NCBI RefSeq assembly: GCF_007993795.1
Contig: NZ_CP042476.1
Span: 806,001 to 870,000, forward strand
Direction: 5' to 3'
Length of the DNA: 64,000 nucleotides
DNA from: Antarcticibacterium arcticum
Lineage (GTDB): Bacteria > Bacteroidota > Bacteroidia > Flavobacteriales > Flavobacteriaceae
The first letter of the stretch is position 1. The number at the start of each line of letters is the position of its first letter. The notes under the pieces were generated by a model that was not told where the DNA came from, made no database searches, and was given only the letters and a program-made list of their open reading frames with translations. This document shows, in pieces, positions 1 to 7,827 of the stretch. A program made the position numbers and the translations under genes.

Positions 1-841
1 GGGAATAATGTCCTTTTGTGGTGCTGTTAAGTACTGTACTCAAAAAATAAAGTAAGGGTCCCACTATAAGGAAAAGTGCATAGAGCACTGCATATAAATT
101 TGTGAACAGGTAATTATACATATAGTGCACAATAGCAACCAAAGGAATAATTCCAACTGCAAAGATGATCTTGTTGGTCCTGGATTTTCCAAGAGCAATG
201 GGCAAAGTATTTCTCCCGGCATTGTAATCTCCGGTAATATCCTGTTGGTCCTTAACCATCTCCCGCAACCAGTTAATCATAAATGCAAAGAATGCATAAT
301 CCAGTAAAATGGAAAAAATAATAGATTGTGTTTGTTGGTTTTGCGCGGTTATAGCCGGCAACAATTCATATAACCCCATTATGATGATCACCATGGCCAC
401 CAATGCAGAGATTACGATATTCCCTACTACAAGAATATTCTTTAAATAAGTGGCATAAATATAAAGCAGGGCCGAAATTATAATAAACAATGCCGAAAAC
501 CCCGGTTTTCCTATAATATTGGAAAGATAGAATCCAATTCCCACTCCCAGTACACTTAATATTATGTAGGCGGTAAGAGCGGCTTTTTCTGATATCTTTT
601 TACCAATGATTTGCCTGGTGGGTTTATTAATGTGGTCTGTATCCAGATCATACACATCATTGATTATATTTCCTGCAGCGGCAATGCAAACCGTAGCTAA
701 ACACAAAAGAAAAAATTCAAACGTGCTTAAACTAGTGCTTATACCAAAAGTTTCAAACAGGGCATATTTTATTAAAACCTGGGTTCCAATAATGAGCAAC
801 AGGTTTGGATACCTAAGCAGTTTTAAAAATTGATATAGCAT
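1..841 (-). CDS. UbiA-family prenyltransferase, 3' end outside window
   Basis: Reading the minus strand from the ATG at 841 gives an open frame of 280 codons that runs off the left edge. The product is a polytopic membrane protein. The UbiA polyprenyl-diphosphate binding motif NDVYDLDTD lies at about residues 61-69, followed by HINKP. A second Asp-rich motif, KDQQDITGDYNAGRNTLPI, lies near residues 195-213. Within Flavobacteria such proteins beside kdsC are usually annotated as geranylgeranylglycerol-phosphate geranylgeranyltransferase-like; the true substrate cannot be read from sequence. The start lies 9 bases past the stop of the SMR gene, suggesting one transcript with kdsC and the DUF2520 gene. 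Confidence 0.85.
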   Translation of the reverse strand, partial: MLYQFLKLLRYPNLLLIIGTQVLIKYALFETFGISTSLSTFEFFLLCLATVCIAAAGNIINDVYDLDTDHINKPTRQIIGKKISEKAALTAYIILSVLGVGIGFYLSNIIGKPGFSALFIIISALLYIYATYLKNILVVGNIVISALVAMVIIIMGLYELLPAITAQNQQTQSIIFSILLDYAFFAFMINWLREMVKDQQDITGDYNAGRNTLPIALGKSRTNKIIFAVGIIPLVAIVHYMYNYLFTNLYAVLYALFLIVGPLLYFLSTVLNSTTKGHYS

Positions 842-850
842 TGAATGAAA

Positions 851-1177
851 TTAATTTGAGACAAATTTTAAACCTACCAGTGAAATTAGTAGGGTTGTAA
901 GGAAAAATAAACGCCAGAAATGCACAGGTTCTTTAAAGATCCAGATTCCCAGGAGAACAGTTCCCACAGCTCCAATTCCGGTCCACACCGCGTAAGCCGT
1001 TCCAATAGGAAGGGTTTGGGTGGCTTTGTACAATAAGCTCATACTAATGGTTAAAGCAACAATAAAAGCTATTAGCCAGAATGTGCGGGTACTGCCGGTA
1101 GAAAATTTTGCCTTTCCAAGGCAAAATGCAAAACCAACTTCGAAGAGACCTGCAATTATCAAATAGACCCAATTCAT
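851..1177 (-). CDS. SMR-family small efflux protein (Gdx/SugE-like)
   Basis: A 108-residue protein with four membrane helices. I place the start at the ATG at 1177, not at an upstream codon at 1201, because this ATG overlaps the kdsC stop as ATGA, the usual coupled arrangement. The conserved membrane glutamate falls at residue 13 in AGLFEVG, and the central motif LPIGTAYAVWTGIGAVGT matches the Gdx/SugE branch (guanidinium exporters) better than the EmrE branch. No guanidine riboswitch is visible because the gene is internal to an operon. Transport is presumably proton-coupled antiport by a dual-topology dimer, as known for the family; the substrate is inferred. Confidence 0.85.
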   Translation of the reverse strand: MNWVYLIIAGLFEVGFAFCLGKAKFSTGSTRTFWLIAFIVALTISMSLLYKATQTLPIGTAYAVWTGIGAVGTVLLGIWIFKEPVHFWRLFFLTTLLISLVGLKFVSN

Positions 1178-1695
1178 AAAGCGTCCGGGTCGAGTAGCCA
1201 TTTTCCCTGTACCTTCATCACCTGCTCAATTATATCGCGTACACAACCTGCACCACCCTTTTTATGGGAAACATAGCGGCTAATTTCTTTGATCTCTGCC
1301 GCCGCATCCTGGGGGCAGCATGGCATTCCCACCATTCTCATCGCATAAAGGTCCGGGATATCATCTCCCATATACACTACATTCTCCTTATTGATGCTGT
1401 AAATATCAAAGAATTCATCCATTGTTTCTACCTTGTCTTGTATCCCGAGGTAAATATTGGTTATTCCAAGATCTCTTAAGCGTTTTCTTACCCCTTCATT
1501 ATTCCCTCCCGAAATTACACAAACGGTAAATCCTGCCTGCTGCGCTGTTTTTAAAGCATATCCATCTTTGATATTCATGGTGCGCAATAATTCTCCGCTT
1601 GTGCTTACCTGTATGTTACCATCTGTCAATACCCCATCTACATCAAAAATGAAGGTGTCTATATGGTTTAAATATTCTTTATAATTCTTTTCCAT
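1174..1695 (-). CDS. kdsC: KDO-8-phosphate phosphatase, HAD family
   Basis: A 173-residue single-domain HAD phosphatase, the normal length for KdsC. The nucleophile motif DVDGVLTDG is at residues 18-26, motif II is VISGG, and the acidic motif is MGDDIPDL. The KdsC-like lack of a cap domain implies a tetramer. It removes phosphate from 3-deoxy-D-manno-octulosonate 8-phosphate in the cytoplasm, supplying KDO for lipid A-core assembly. Its start overlaps the end of the DUF2520 gene by 17 bases, and its stop overlaps the SMR start. The related YrbI-type phosphatases of other sugars are the alternative. Confidence 0.88.
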   Translation of the reverse strand: MEKNYKEYLNHIDTFIFDVDGVLTDGNIQVSTSGELLRTMNIKDGYALKTAQQAGFTVCVISGGNNEGVRKRLRDLGITNIYLGIQDKVETMDEFFDIYSINKENVVYMGDDIPDLYAMRMVGMPCCPQDAAAEIKEISRYVSHKKGGAGCVRDIIEQVMKVQGKWLLDPDAL

Positions 1696-2440
1696 GTAGG
1701 TTTTGAATTGATTGGGTTATAAGTGAATAAATTGTTTGTTGATCCCCTGTAAGCAGCTCCAGGTGTGACTGTATCACCTGGGTGTCATTTCTCTTTGCCG
1801 GCCCGGTTTGGGCTGCCAGAGGACTCATACCGGTAGCCTTCACTGCGGTTTCCAGGATAAGAGGGTGTAATATTTCAAAGGGAATGTTATTCTCTTTACA
1901 TATAGCTTCTCCTTCAGAGTATAAATAATTGACAAAATTACTTACAAACACGGCGGCTACATGAAGGGATCTTCGTTGTTCGGAATTAATCCTGAAAATT
2001 TTTTCAGAAATACTTCCCGCCAATTCTTCCAGTAACTCCAGATCCTGAGGATTAGTAGCTTCCAGGCAAATGGGTATATTTTTAAAATCTACCTTTTTGG
2101 TTTTGGAAAATGTTTGAAGCGGATAAAAAATTCCTTTTCTGTCTAAATTTTCCAGTGCGTCTATAGATACTGCACCTGCGGTATGTACCACCAGGGCTTG
2201 CCGAAATATTAATTCTTTAACCAATGGTAAAATGGCGTCATCTTTTACCGCGATAAGATAGATATCTGCAGGTTTTACCTCTTCCATTTTGGAGGTAGTA
2301 TCCACTAAAGTTTGAAAAGGGACCAGATTGGCAGGTGTACGGTTATAAACCTGCACCACCCGGAAGTTCCGCGTGTTAGAAATTGCCCTGAATAAATGGG
2401 TTGCTACATTCCCGGCTCCAAAAAGCACGATACTTTTCAT
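1679..2440 (-). CDS. Rossmann-like and DUF2520 domain protein
   Basis: A 253-residue protein with an N-terminal Rossmann nucleotide-binding motif GAGNVATH at residues 8-15, as in NADP-dependent F420-reductase or pyrroline-carboxylate-reductase-like folds. A C-terminal helical DUF2520 part follows, with the conserved stretch HVAAVFVSNFVNYLY. This two-domain family is widespread in Bacteroidota next to kdsC and a UbiA prenyltransferase, as here. The enzymatic reaction is unknown; an NAD(P)-dependent dehydrogenase role is inferred only from the fold. It is the first gene of the minus-strand run 2440-1 and lies back to back with ccsBA. Confidence 0.8.
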   Translation of the reverse strand: MKSIVLFGAGNVATHLFRAISNTRNFRVVQVYNRTPANLVPFQTLVDTTSKMEEVKPADIYLIAVKDDAILPLVKELIFRQALVVHTAGAVSIDALENLDRKGIFYPLQTFSKTKKVDFKNIPICLEATNPQDLELLEELAGSISEKIFRINSEQRRSLHVAAVFVSNFVNYLYSEGEAICKENNIPFEILHPLILETAVKATGMSPLAAQTGPAKRNDTQVIQSHLELLTGDQQTIYSLITQSIQNLHGKEL

Positions 2441-2533
2441 CCGGCTAAAATACCAAAAAAATTGGCGTTTAAAATTAACATTCGTTCTTTACCGATTAAC
2501 CCTCAAATCACCGCCCTTATCCTTAAATTTTGT

Positions 2534-2541
2534 TAAATTTG
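2534..2541 (+). promoter_or_regulatory. -7 promoter element TAAATTTG upstream of ccsBA
   Basis: The octamer fits the Bacteroidota -7 consensus TAnnTTTG and lies 23 bases before the ATG of ccsBA. No clear TTG is found at the expected -33 distance, so the call rests on one half of the promoter. Confidence 0.45.
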
Positions 2542-2563
2542 CAGCGTTTTAAAGTTAGCATAA

Positions 2564-5500
2564 ATGCAAAATAAAATAGCCTCTGTCATATTTTCTACCC
2601 GAATAATGGCAGTCTTGTTCATTGTTTTCTCTATCGCAATGGCTTTAGGGACCTTTATAGAAAGCTGGTATACCATTGAAACCGCGCGAGTAATGATCTA
2701 TAATACCTGGTGGTTTGAAGGGATCATGGTATTTTTCGTGATCAATTTTGCGGGAAATATATACCGCTACCAGTTACATAAAAGGGAAAAATGGTCTTCC
2801 CTTTTAATCCACCTTTCCTTTGTTCTTATCCTGGTGGGTGCTTTTGTGACCCGATATATAAGTTACGAGGGAATTATGCCAATACGTGAAGGAGAAACTA
2901 CCAATGCTTTTCTTTCAGAAAAAACCTATCTCACCGCGTTCATAGATGGGGAGATAGATGGCGAACCGCGCCGCAGGGTGATCGAAAAACCGGTCTTGCT
3001 TGCCCCGGAAACTGAAAATAATATTTCCATTAGTACCGACTATAACGGGCAGCCCGTGGAGATAGAAGTAGTTAATTTTATTCATGGAGCCAAACAGGGA
3101 ATTATCCTGAGTGAAAGTGGTGATAATTACCTCCAAATAGTGGAAGCCGGAGATGGCAACAGGCACGAACATTATCTAAAAGAAGGCGAAGTAGCTAATA
3201 TTCATAATGTTTTATTTGCATACAACAAGCCTACCCGGGGCGCGGTGAATTTTACTATAGATGAAGAAGAGGCTATTTATCAAATAGATTCTCCTTTTGA
3301 AGGTGATTATTTAAGAATGGCAGATCAAATGGAAGGCCAACTAACTGCCGATAGTTTACAAACTTTCCAGTTGAGGTCGCTTTATAATATTGGCGGCATG
3401 CAATTTGTTGTTCCCGAGCCTGTATCGCGCGGGATCTATGACATTATTCCTACTGAAACCAAAGAGCCGGGCCAAAGCAATGCAGTTTCTTTAAAAGTTA
3501 CCACCGGGGGTGAAGCTACCACCGTGAGTATGTTGGGAGGAAAAGGAATTGTGAATCAACCGCAACAGGTACAGGTAGGTGGCCTGGATTTTTATCTAAG
3601 TTATGGCTCCAAAGAAATGGAATTACCTTTTAATATAAGGTTGGACGATTTTATTGCCGAAAAATATCCCGGTACAGAAATGAACCCAACCCCAAGTTAC
3701 TCCTCATTTAAAAGTAAGGTTACTATAGTGGAGCAGGACGGTGAGACCTGGCCGTATGAGATCTTTATGAACCATGTGTTGGATAAAGAAGGGTACAGGT
3801 TTTTTCAGGCTTCTTTTGATCCCGATGAAAAAGGTACCGTACTCTCTGTAAACCATGATTACTGGGGCACCTGGATCACCTATATTGGATATACATTACT
3901 TTATCTGGGATTAATGTTGATTTTATTTGACAGGGGAAGCCGCTTTGGTAAACTTAAAGTTATGCTTGATAAAGTTAAGGACCGGAAGGCAAAACTTTCT
4001 AAAGTAACAGCCATCCTTTTCTTTGCCTTATTAAGTTCAACCGCATTTGCACAGGATGATGATACAGACCATTCGCACGTAAAGACCAATAAACAACAGG
4101 TAGATTCTATTGTAAAGGCGATGGTGGTACCTGCAGAACACGCTGCAAAATTTGGAAAGCTGGTGATACAGGATGCCGGTGGCCGAATGAAACCAGCCAA
4201 TACTTTTTCTTCAGAATTATTGAGGAAGTTGAGCAAAAAGGATAATTATGAAGGATTGAATGCCGATCAGGTTTTACTTTCCATGACTGAGAATCCCGCA
4301 TTATGGTATAACACTCCCATAATTTACGTAAAACCGGGAAATGACAGTATAAGACATATTACAGGGGTAAGTGAGGATCAAAAATACCTGGCAATGACAG
4401 ATTTCTTTGACAGGACGGGTGTTTATAAATTGTCTCCTTATCTTGAAAAAGCTTATCAGGCTGCGGTACCAGACCAGTTTCAAAAAGATTTTATTGAAAC
4501 CGACAGGAAAGTGAACCTTTTATTCTATGCCCTTCAGGGAGAAATGCTTCGTATATTTCCAATTCCGGGCGATGAGAATAATACCTGGGTTGCATATTCT
4601 AAAGTAGCCGAATCCAATTTTACAGGAATGGATTCTGTGTACGTAAGGCAGATCCTTCCGCTTTACATGAATTCCCTGCGAGGCGCAAGGGAAACCGGAG
4701 ATTATACTCAGGCAAATGAACTTGTGGAGAGCATTACCGGTTTTCAGAAAAAATTTGGAGCAGAAGTAAGGCCTTCACAGCAGAAGCTGGATGCTGAGAT
4801 CCTGTACAATAAATATGATATTTTCCGAAACCTCTTTATGCTATATATGCTGGCAGGTTTGGTAATGCTGGTATTTGTTATCATTCAAATTTTTAACGAT
4901 TCCAAAGTGATTCGCTGGCTGATTGGTGGGAGTGCAATTTTAATTTTACTATTATTTGTGCTACATACTCTTGGCCTGGCTGCAAGATGGTATATTTCCG
5001 GGCACGCCCCCTGGAGTGATGCCTATGAATCTATGATCTATGTTGCCTGGGCTACCATGTTCTTTGGACTCGCCTTTGGAAGAAAAAGCAATCTTACCAT
5101 TGCTTCTACTTCCTTTGTAACGGCGATGATCCTTATGATTGCACACTGGAACTGGATGGACCCTTCCATAGCCAATTTACAGCCTGTGTTGGATTCATAC
5201 TGGTTAATGATACACGTTTCTGTTATTGTAGGAAGTTACGGCCCATTTACCCTTGGATTGATCCTGGGAGCAGTGGCGTTATTGTTAATGATCATGACTA
5301 CCGAAAAGAATAAGGTAAAAATGGACCTTAATATAAAAGAGATAACCATTATTACCGAAATGGCTTTAACCGTTGGGCTGGTAATGCTAACCATTGGAAA
5401 TTTCCTTGGAGGCCAGTGGGCAAATGAAAGCTGGGGAAGATATTGGGGCTGGGATCCTAAAGAGACCTGGGCCTTAATAAGTATTATGATCTATGCCTTC

Positions 5501-5776
5501 GTGATCCATATGCGACTGGTACCCGGATTAAGAAGCAGGTGGTTCTTCAATCTTATGGCCATTGTTGCCTTTGCGAGCATTATGATGACTTATTTTGGGG
5601 TAAACTTTTATCTTGCAGGATTGCATTCCTATGCAAGTGGGGAGAAAGTAATTACACCAACCTTTATTTATTATTCCATAGCGGTAGTAGCAGTACTTGG
5701 AGCTTTATCCTACTGGAAGTTTCAGAAATATTACAGCAAGGAAAAGAAAAAACCGGCCGTAAAGGAAAAGGTATAA
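2564..5776 (+). CDS. ccsBA: Cytochrome c biogenesis protein CcsBA (fused ResB-ResC type)
   Basis: A 1070-residue integral membrane protein joining the two halves of the system II heme delivery and ligation machine. Residues 1-460 are ResB/CcsB-like: three early membrane helices, a large extracytoplasmic region, and a fourth helix near WGTWITYIGYTLLY. A linker with a signal-like helix follows near residues 475-495. The C-terminal part from about residue 755 is CcsA-like, with the tryptophan-rich heme-binding WWD motif SWGRYWGWDPKETWAL at about residues 955-970 and flanking histidines (LHTLGLAARW; GLHSYASG). It carries heme across the membrane and attaches it to apocytochromes c. Fused forms are usual in Bacteroidota and epsilonproteobacteria. 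It is the only gene of its transcript. Confidence 0.95.
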   Translation: MQNKIASVIFSTRIMAVLFIVFSIAMALGTFIESWYTIETARVMIYNTWWFEGIMVFFVINFAGNIYRYQLHKREKWSSLLIHLSFVLILVGAFVTRYISYEGIMPIREGETTNAFLSEKTYLTAFIDGEIDGEPRRRVIEKPVLLAPETENNISISTDYNGQPVEIEVVNFIHGAKQGIILSESGDNYLQIVEAGDGNRHEHYLKEGEVANIHNVLFAYNKPTRGAVNFTIDEEEAIYQIDSPFEGDYLRMADQMEGQLTADSLQTFQLRSLYNIGGMQFVVPEPVSRGIYDIIPTETKEPGQSNAVSLKVTTGGEATTVSMLGGKGIVNQPQQVQVGGLDFYLSYGSKEMELPFNIRLDDFIAEKYPGTEMNPTPSYSSFKSKVTIVEQDGETWPYEIFMNHVLDKEGYRFFQASFDPDEKGTVLSVNHDYWGTWITYIGYTLLYLGLMLILFDRGSRFGKLKVMLDKVKDRKAKLSKVTAILFFALLSSTAFAQDDDTDHSHVKTNKQQVDSIVKAMVVPAEHAAKFGKLVIQDAGGRMKPANTFSSELLRKLSKKDNYEGLNADQVLLSMTENPALWYNTPIIYVKPGNDSIRHITGVSEDQKYLAMTDFFDRTGVYKLSPYLEKAYQAAVPDQFQKDFIETDRKVNLLFYALQGEMLRIFPIPGDENNTWVAYSKVAESNFTGMDSVYVRQILPLYMNSLRGARETGDYTQANELVESITGFQKKFGAEVRPSQQKLDAEILYNKYDIFRNLFMLYMLAGLVMLVFVIIQIFNDSKVIRWLIGGSAILILLLFVLHTLGLAARWYISGHAPWSDAYESMIYVAWATMFFGLAFGRKSNLTIASTSFVTAMILMIAHWNWMDPSIANLQPVLDSYWLMIHVSVIVGSYGPFTLGLILGAVALLLMIMTTEKNKVKMDLNIKEITIITEMALTVGLVMLTIGNFLGGQWANESWGRYWGWDPKETWALISIMIYAFVIHMRLVPGLRSRWFFNLMAIVAFASIMMTYFGVNFYLAGLHSYASGEKVITPTFIYYSIAVVAVLGALSYWKFQKYYSKEKKKPAVKEKV

Positions 5777-5850
5777 TAAGATATAAAAGTGAGGAGGCAT
5801 TCCTTCTATATGGCTTTTGCCTTCCCTTATATCAACTTAATATAAATATA

Positions 5851-5883
5851 AAAAGGTCCTGCTTTTATGAAGCAGGACCTTTT
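5851..5883. terminator. Bidirectional terminator between ccsBA and fumC
   Basis: A perfect 14-base-pair stem, 5851-5864 with 5870-5883, closes a 5-base loop. It has A tracts on the left and T tracts on the right, so it can stop both ccsBA (plus) and fumC (minus). Confidence 0.9.
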
Positions 5884-5908
5884 TGATATTAATAAAAACA
5901 AGAAGTAT

Positions 5909-7306
5909 TTATTTAAGGCCTCCCACCATTTCTTCCGGCCTTACCCATTCGTCAAATTCTTCCTTTGTAACATATCCAAGATTAACGGCTTCTTCCTTAA
6001 GGGTTGTACCATTAGTATGAGCAGTGTTGGCAATCTCTGCTGCCTTATAATAACCTATTTTGGTGTTCAATGCAGTTACCAGCATCAGGGAATTGTCAAG
6101 ATGCTCTTTTATTCTCTGGTAGTTAGGTTCAATTCCCTGGGCGCAATGCTCATCAAAAGAACTACACGCATCTCCAATAAGTTGCGCACTTTGTAAAAAG
6201 TTTGCAGCCATCACAGGTTTAAAAACATTCAGTTCAAATTGACCCTGCATTCCACCAACGCTTATTGCAACGTCGTTGCCCATTACCTGCGCGCATACCA
6301 TAGTTAAAGCCTCACATTGAGTAGGATTAACCTTTCCCGGCATAATTGAAGATCCTGGTTCATTTGCAGGAATATTGATCTCGCCAATTCCGCTGCGGGG
6401 ACCTGAAGCAAGCATACGAATATCATTTGCAATTTTATTCAAAGCAACTGCAAGTTGCTTTAAAGCCCCATGCGATTCCACAAGGGCGTCGTGAGAAGCA
6501 AGAGCTTCAAACTTATTTGGGGCTGAGGTAAAGGGCAGATCTGTAAATTTTGCAATAAACTCGGCAACTCGTTTGGAGTAACCTTTTGGGGTATTTAATC
6601 CTGTTCCTACAGCGGTTCCACCCAAAGCCAGTTCGCTTAGATGAGGCAGCGTGTTTTCAAGTGCTCTTATCCCGTAATCCAACTGGGCTACATAACCACT
6701 AAATTCCTGTCCCAGCGTTAGGGGAGTGGCATCCATAAAATGGGTACGACCTATTTTTACAACCCCCTTAAATTCTTCCGATTTCTTTTTAAGGGTATTT
6801 CTAAGTTTTTTTAATCCGGGCAATGTTACCTGAACCACCTTCTTATAGGCTGCAATGTGCATTCCTGTTGGAAAAGTATCATTGGAAGACTGTGATTTAT
6901 TAACATCATCATTTGGATTTAGTGTTTTTTCCCCTTCGCCAATGGTTTTTCCTGCAAGCTGATGAGCACGGTTTGCTATAACTTCATTCAGGTTCATATT
7001 GCTTTGGGTACCACTTCCTGTTTGCCAGATTACAAGCGGGAATTGATCATCGTGTTTCCCGGCAAGGATCTCATCGCACACCTGGGCTATATAATCCCTT
7101 TTTTCTACCGGCAGCACTCCAAGTTCACAGTTGGTGAAGGCTGCAGCTTTTTTGAGGTAGGCAAATCCATAAACTATTTCCAATGGCATGGAACCGGGGG
7201 CTCCAATCTTAAAATTATTTTTAGAACGTTCGGTTTGGGCACCCCATAATTTATCTGAGGAAACTTTTACCTCGCCCATGGTATCTTTCTCTATTCGGTA
7301 GTCCAT
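5909..7306 (-). CDS. fumC: Class II fumarate hydratase
   Basis: A 465-residue protein of normal FumC length. The fumarase/aspartase signature GSSIMPGKVNPTQ is at about residues 317-329, and SGTQSNMN and GRTHFMDATPLTLGQEF mark the other active-site regions. It interconverts fumarate and malate in the TCA cycle as a homotetramer without an iron-sulfur cluster. The methionine-poor class I enzyme is excluded by sequence. It is monocistronic and converges with ccsBA at a shared terminator. The ATG at 7306 gives the standard N-terminus (MDYRIEKDTMGEVKV). Confidence 0.96.
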   Translation of the reverse strand: MDYRIEKDTMGEVKVSSDKLWGAQTERSKNNFKIGAPGSMPLEIVYGFAYLKKAAAFTNCELGVLPVEKRDYIAQVCDEILAGKHDDQFPLVIWQTGSGTQSNMNLNEVIANRAHQLAGKTIGEGEKTLNPNDDVNKSQSSNDTFPTGMHIAAYKKVVQVTLPGLKKLRNTLKKKSEEFKGVVKIGRTHFMDATPLTLGQEFSGYVAQLDYGIRALENTLPHLSELALGGTAVGTGLNTPKGYSKRVAEFIAKFTDLPFTSAPNKFEALASHDALVESHGALKQLAVALNKIANDIRMLASGPRSGIGEINIPANEPGSSIMPGKVNPTQCEALTMVCAQVMGNDVAISVGGMQGQFELNVFKPVMAANFLQSAQLIGDACSSFDEHCAQGIEPNYQRIKEHLDNSLMLVTALNTKIGYYKAAEIANTAHTNGTTLKEEAVNLGYVTKEEFDEWVRPEEMVGGLK

Positions 7307-7450
7307 AATTATTTTAGATTAGATTACAAATTTACAAGTTCACCTTTTTTAATCCTTTAAATTATATACAAATTTTCATTCTTTTTTTAATGCATTCCCG
7401 GTATTCCTAAAAATACTATTGATCTTTTTTGTTGAAAAATTTAAAATTTA

Positions 7451-7482
7451 TTGGCAGATGATATTAAGAGTACTTATCTTTG
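7451..7482 (+). promoter_or_regulatory. Promoter TTG-N21-TATCTTTG for the 60-residue membrane protein
   Basis: TTG at 7451-7453 and TATCTTTG at 7475-7482 are separated by exactly 21 bases, matching the flavobacterial -33/-7 consensus. Transcription should begin about 5-7 bases downstream, leaving a short leader before the ATG at 7511. Confidence 0.75.
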
Positions 7483-7510
7483 TTCTGATTTTAAAAAATC
7501 CTGAGAAATT

Positions 7511-7693
7511 ATGTTTGAATTTGATCAATACCTCGGCTTTTTAGCCTTCCTTATTATTATCACCATGGGATTTTGGCTGATGATATTTTTAATGGCCATA
7601 CTTCCTTACTGGATTGGCGGGTCTATTGCCGAAACTCTTAAAGAGAAAAAGGAAAAAAGACGCCGGGAGAAAGAAGCAAAAAGGCTTCAATAA
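7511..7693 (+). CDS. Small membrane protein of unknown function
   Basis: A 60-residue protein with one or two hydrophobic helices (residues about 8-40), then a strongly basic, Lys/Arg/Glu-rich tail (KEKKEKRRREKEAKR) expected to lie in the cytoplasm. It stands alone between a complete promoter (7451-7482) and an intrinsic terminator (7744-7765), which argues that it is a genuine gene rather than a chance frame. I do not recognise a family. The hydrophobic helix plus charged tail suggests an anchor or an accessory subunit, but nothing in the sequence fixes the role. Confidence 0.7.
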   Translation: MFEFDQYLGFLAFLIIITMGFWLMIFLMAILPYWIGGSIAETLKEKKEKRRREKEAKRLQ

Positions 7694-7743
7694 TTTCTTC
7701 AGTGAAAAATTAAGTACATATTTTTTTATCAAATAATCACAAG

Positions 7744-7765
7744 AACCGGGTTTTCCCGGTTTTTG
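7744..7765 (+). terminator. Terminator after the small membrane protein
   Basis: AACCGGG (7744-7750) pairs with CCCGGTT (7755-7761) across a TTTT loop and is followed by a T run. Confidence 0.75.
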
Positions 7766-7773
7766 TCGTATAA

Positions 7774-7806
7774 AAAAAAGGTTGTTCGAAGGGAACAACC
7801 TTTTTT
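7774..7806. terminator. Terminator for the TonB-dependent receptor gene
   Basis: A 14-base-pair stem, 7774-7787 with 7793-7806, encloses a 5-base loop. A and T tracts on both sides make it functional on either strand. It lies 22 bases past the receptor stop on the minus strand. Confidence 0.85.
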
Positions 7807-7827
7807 ATTTGTTGGGGGCAGGATCTT

